Assembly (NCBI RefSeq): GCF_022682305.1
Contig: NZ_CP093528.1
Coordinates: 757,501 to 821,500, forward strand
Source: Shinella zoogloeoides
GTDB lineage: Bacteria > Pseudomonadota > Alphaproteobacteria > Rhizobiales > Rhizobiaceae
Reading direction: 5' to 3'
DNA length: 64,000 bases
The notes beneath the pieces are model-generated. The model did not search any database, had not been told where the DNA came from, and saw only the letters and a program-made list of their open reading frames with translations. This document shows positions 62,736-64,000 of this stretch, in pieces. The position numbers and the translations under genes were made by a program. How positions within the stretch are numbered: the stretch's first letter is position 1; the number at the start of each line of letters is the position of its first letter.

Positions 62736-63236
62736 ATGAAACGCATCCTCGCAACCCTCGCCGTCCTCGCGCTCTCGGCCTCCGCCGTCCTCGCCCACGA
62801 TTTCACGCTCGGCGACCTGAAGATCCATCACCCGGCCTCCAAGGCCACGCTGCCCGGCCAGCCGGTCGCCGGCGGCTTCATGACCATCACCAACACCGCC
62901 GCCGTCGCCGACCGCCTCGTCTCCATCGCCGCGCCGGATGTCTCCGACGACGTGCAGATCCATGAAATGGCCATGGAGAACGATGTGATGAAGATGCGCC
63001 AGCTTGCCGACGGCGTGGAACTGCCGGCCGGCGCCAAGGTCGAGCTGAAGCCCGGCGGCCTGCACGTCATGTTCATGAAGATCAAGCACCCGCTCAAGGA
63101 GGGCGACAAGTTCAAGGCGACGCTGAACTTCGAGAAGGCCGGCAAGATCGATGTGGACTTCAAGGTCGAAGCCGCCAAGCCCGCCGCCAAGGAAGGCGAA
63201 GCCGCCAGCGGCGATCATTCGGCCCACGGCGGCTGA
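62736..63236 (+). CDS. Periplasmic copper chaperone PCu(A)C
   Basis: A 166-residue exported protein (signal MKRILATLAVLALSASAVLA) that carries Cu(I) to cytochrome oxidase. The copper-binding H-M pattern is in VQIHEMAMENDVMKMRQL and PGGLHVMFMKIKHPL. GAFMTI-like VAGGFMTITNTAAVADRL is the family block. The C-terminal tail (GDHSAHGG) has extra His. AGAAAGGAT precedes the ATG. It follows the PepSY gene by 26 bases. Confidence 0.93.
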   Translation: MKRILATLAVLALSASAVLAHDFTLGDLKIHHPASKATLPGQPVAGGFMTITNTAAVADRLVSIAAPDVSDDVQIHEMAMENDVMKMRQLADGVELPAGAKVELKPGGLHVMFMKIKHPLKEGDKFKATLNFEKAGKIDVDFKVEAAKPAAKEGEAASGDHSAHGG

Positions 63237-63327
63237 TAAGAGCGGATGAGGGGGCTGCGGAAAATGCCCCCTCATTCACCATGACGCCTCCCCGTTCGGG
63301 CAGGCGGGGAGGCGGGGCCGGGCGAGG

Positions 63328-64000
63328 TCAGCCCGTCCGGTTCCGTTCGATCGTCAGATGCGCATGGTCGCCAGCCTCCCTGGTGAGGTCGCCGGTCGCG
63401 CGCTCGTTCCAGCGGTAGCCGGCGATGGCCGCTTCCGGCGTGTCCTCGAAGATATTGCCGGAAATGAGGGCCGAGCCGGCGTCCTCAACCACGCTCACCG
63501 CGCAGCCGACCGGGCTTGACCGCACCAGGTTGCCGCTGACGACGAGACCGCGCATATAGGGTCCCCAGCCGAGGACCAGCCCCCATTTCGGGGCATTCTC
63601 CACCGTGTTGCCGGAAACGACCGCGTCGGCCTCCACCGCGATGCCGAAGCCGAAGCCTGCGCCCTCGTGGACATAGGGGCCTTCGAGACTGAGGTTGCGC
63701 ACGATATTGCCGGTGACGCTGGCCAGCCGGCCACCCTCGTTGAAGTTGACGATCAGGATACCGTTGGCCGCGCCGTCGATCAGGTTGCCGTTGACGATGG
63801 CGCCCGTGAAGCCGAATTCGGAGTAGATGGCCGTCTCGCCGCTGTCGAGGCAGGTATTGCCCGCGATCTGCACGTTCGAGCCGGCATTGGCGCGAATGGC
63901 GGAGAAGGCGCAGCCGGAGATATGGTTGCCCGATATCATCACGTCGTCGGCGCGGAAGATGTTGATGCCGTTGCCGTATTGCCCGGTGCCGCCATGCGCG
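63328..64000 (-). CDS. TIGR03808-type parallel beta-helix repeat protein (5' end outside window)
   Basis: The C-terminal 224 residues of a secreted right-handed beta-helix protein. Recurrent rungs of the form V.GN.I....GI are visible, as in NIFRADDVMISGNHISGCAF, SNVQIAGNTCLDSGETAIYS, IVNGNLIDGAANGILIVNF and VVSGNTVENAPKWGLVLGWG. The family in Rhizobiales is Tat-exported and of unknown function. The reading frame stays open to base 64000, so the apparent internal ATG at 63942 is not the start. Confidence 0.85.
   Translation of the reverse strand, partial: AHGGTGQYGNGINIFRADDVMISGNHISGCAFSAIRANAGSNVQIAGNTCLDSGETAIYSEFGFTGAIVNGNLIDGAANGILIVNFNEGGRLASVTGNIVRNLSLEGPYVHEGAGFGFGIAVEADAVVSGNTVENAPKWGLVLGWGPYMRGLVVSGNLVRSSPVGCAVSVVEDAGSALISGNIFEDTPEAAIAGYRWNERATGDLTREAGDHAHLTIERNRTG

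Overview
The window is GC-rich chromosomal DNA with the gene content and order of a Rhizobiaceae alphaproteobacterium (Ensifer, Shinella, Rhizobium or Agrobacterium type; I cannot fix the genus). Supporting signs are the run mutY - dciA-like - dsbA-like - smc, a betI-betC-betB-betA choline sulfate operon, a cysH-cysD-cysN sulfate assimilation operon, a TIGR03808-type beta-helix protein, and two copies of a rhizobial intergenic mosaic repeat (2681-2800 and 58534-58695).

Layout. 1-7043: DNA repair and chromosome maintenance genes (mutY, smc) followed by a BrnT/BrnA toxin-antitoxin pair. 7227-17147: pyruvate phosphate dikinase, then small envelope or secreted proteins, a Sel1-repeat protein, a metallo-beta-lactamase-fold hydrolase with a cupin, an SDR protein with an altered active site, and a methyltransferase.

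17402-36978: an integrated element of about 19.5 kb inserted in the 3' half of tRNA-Pro(CGG). It is bounded by perfect 48-bp att repeats, with putative integrase arm sites just inside both ends. It carries a replication module with a candidate internal origin and an HK97-type head and packaging module (portal, protease, capsid, connectors, HNH protein, TerS, TerL). It also has one tape measure gene, two divergent regulatory regions, its own tRNA-Arg(UCU), a putative excisionase and a tyrosine integrase. I find no tail tube, tail tip, fibre, holin or endolysin gene. Size and content recall capsid-forming phage satellites or a reduced siphophage; this is the most interesting object in the window.

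37171-47951: MgtC-like protein, cysH-cysD-cysN, a TumE/TumA-type toxin-antitoxin pair, and the bet operon with a BetI-type operator. A lower-GC orphan gene sits between betB and betA. 48051-64000: HdeD-like protein; a fluoride riboswitch with terminator controlling crcB; a quinone oxidoreductase; a diguanylate cyclase; an MFS transporter; an ECF sigma factor with SnoaL-like tail divergent from a carboxymuconolactone decarboxylase-type gene, with matching candidate promoters on both strands; a Rhizobium-type L-asparaginase convergent with a DeoR regulator; LysR and GST genes; and a probable copper/iron envelope cassette (small Cys-containing secreted protein, PepSY membrane protein, PCuAC chaperone).

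All assignments come from reading the sequence and recognising family motifs; no database search was run.
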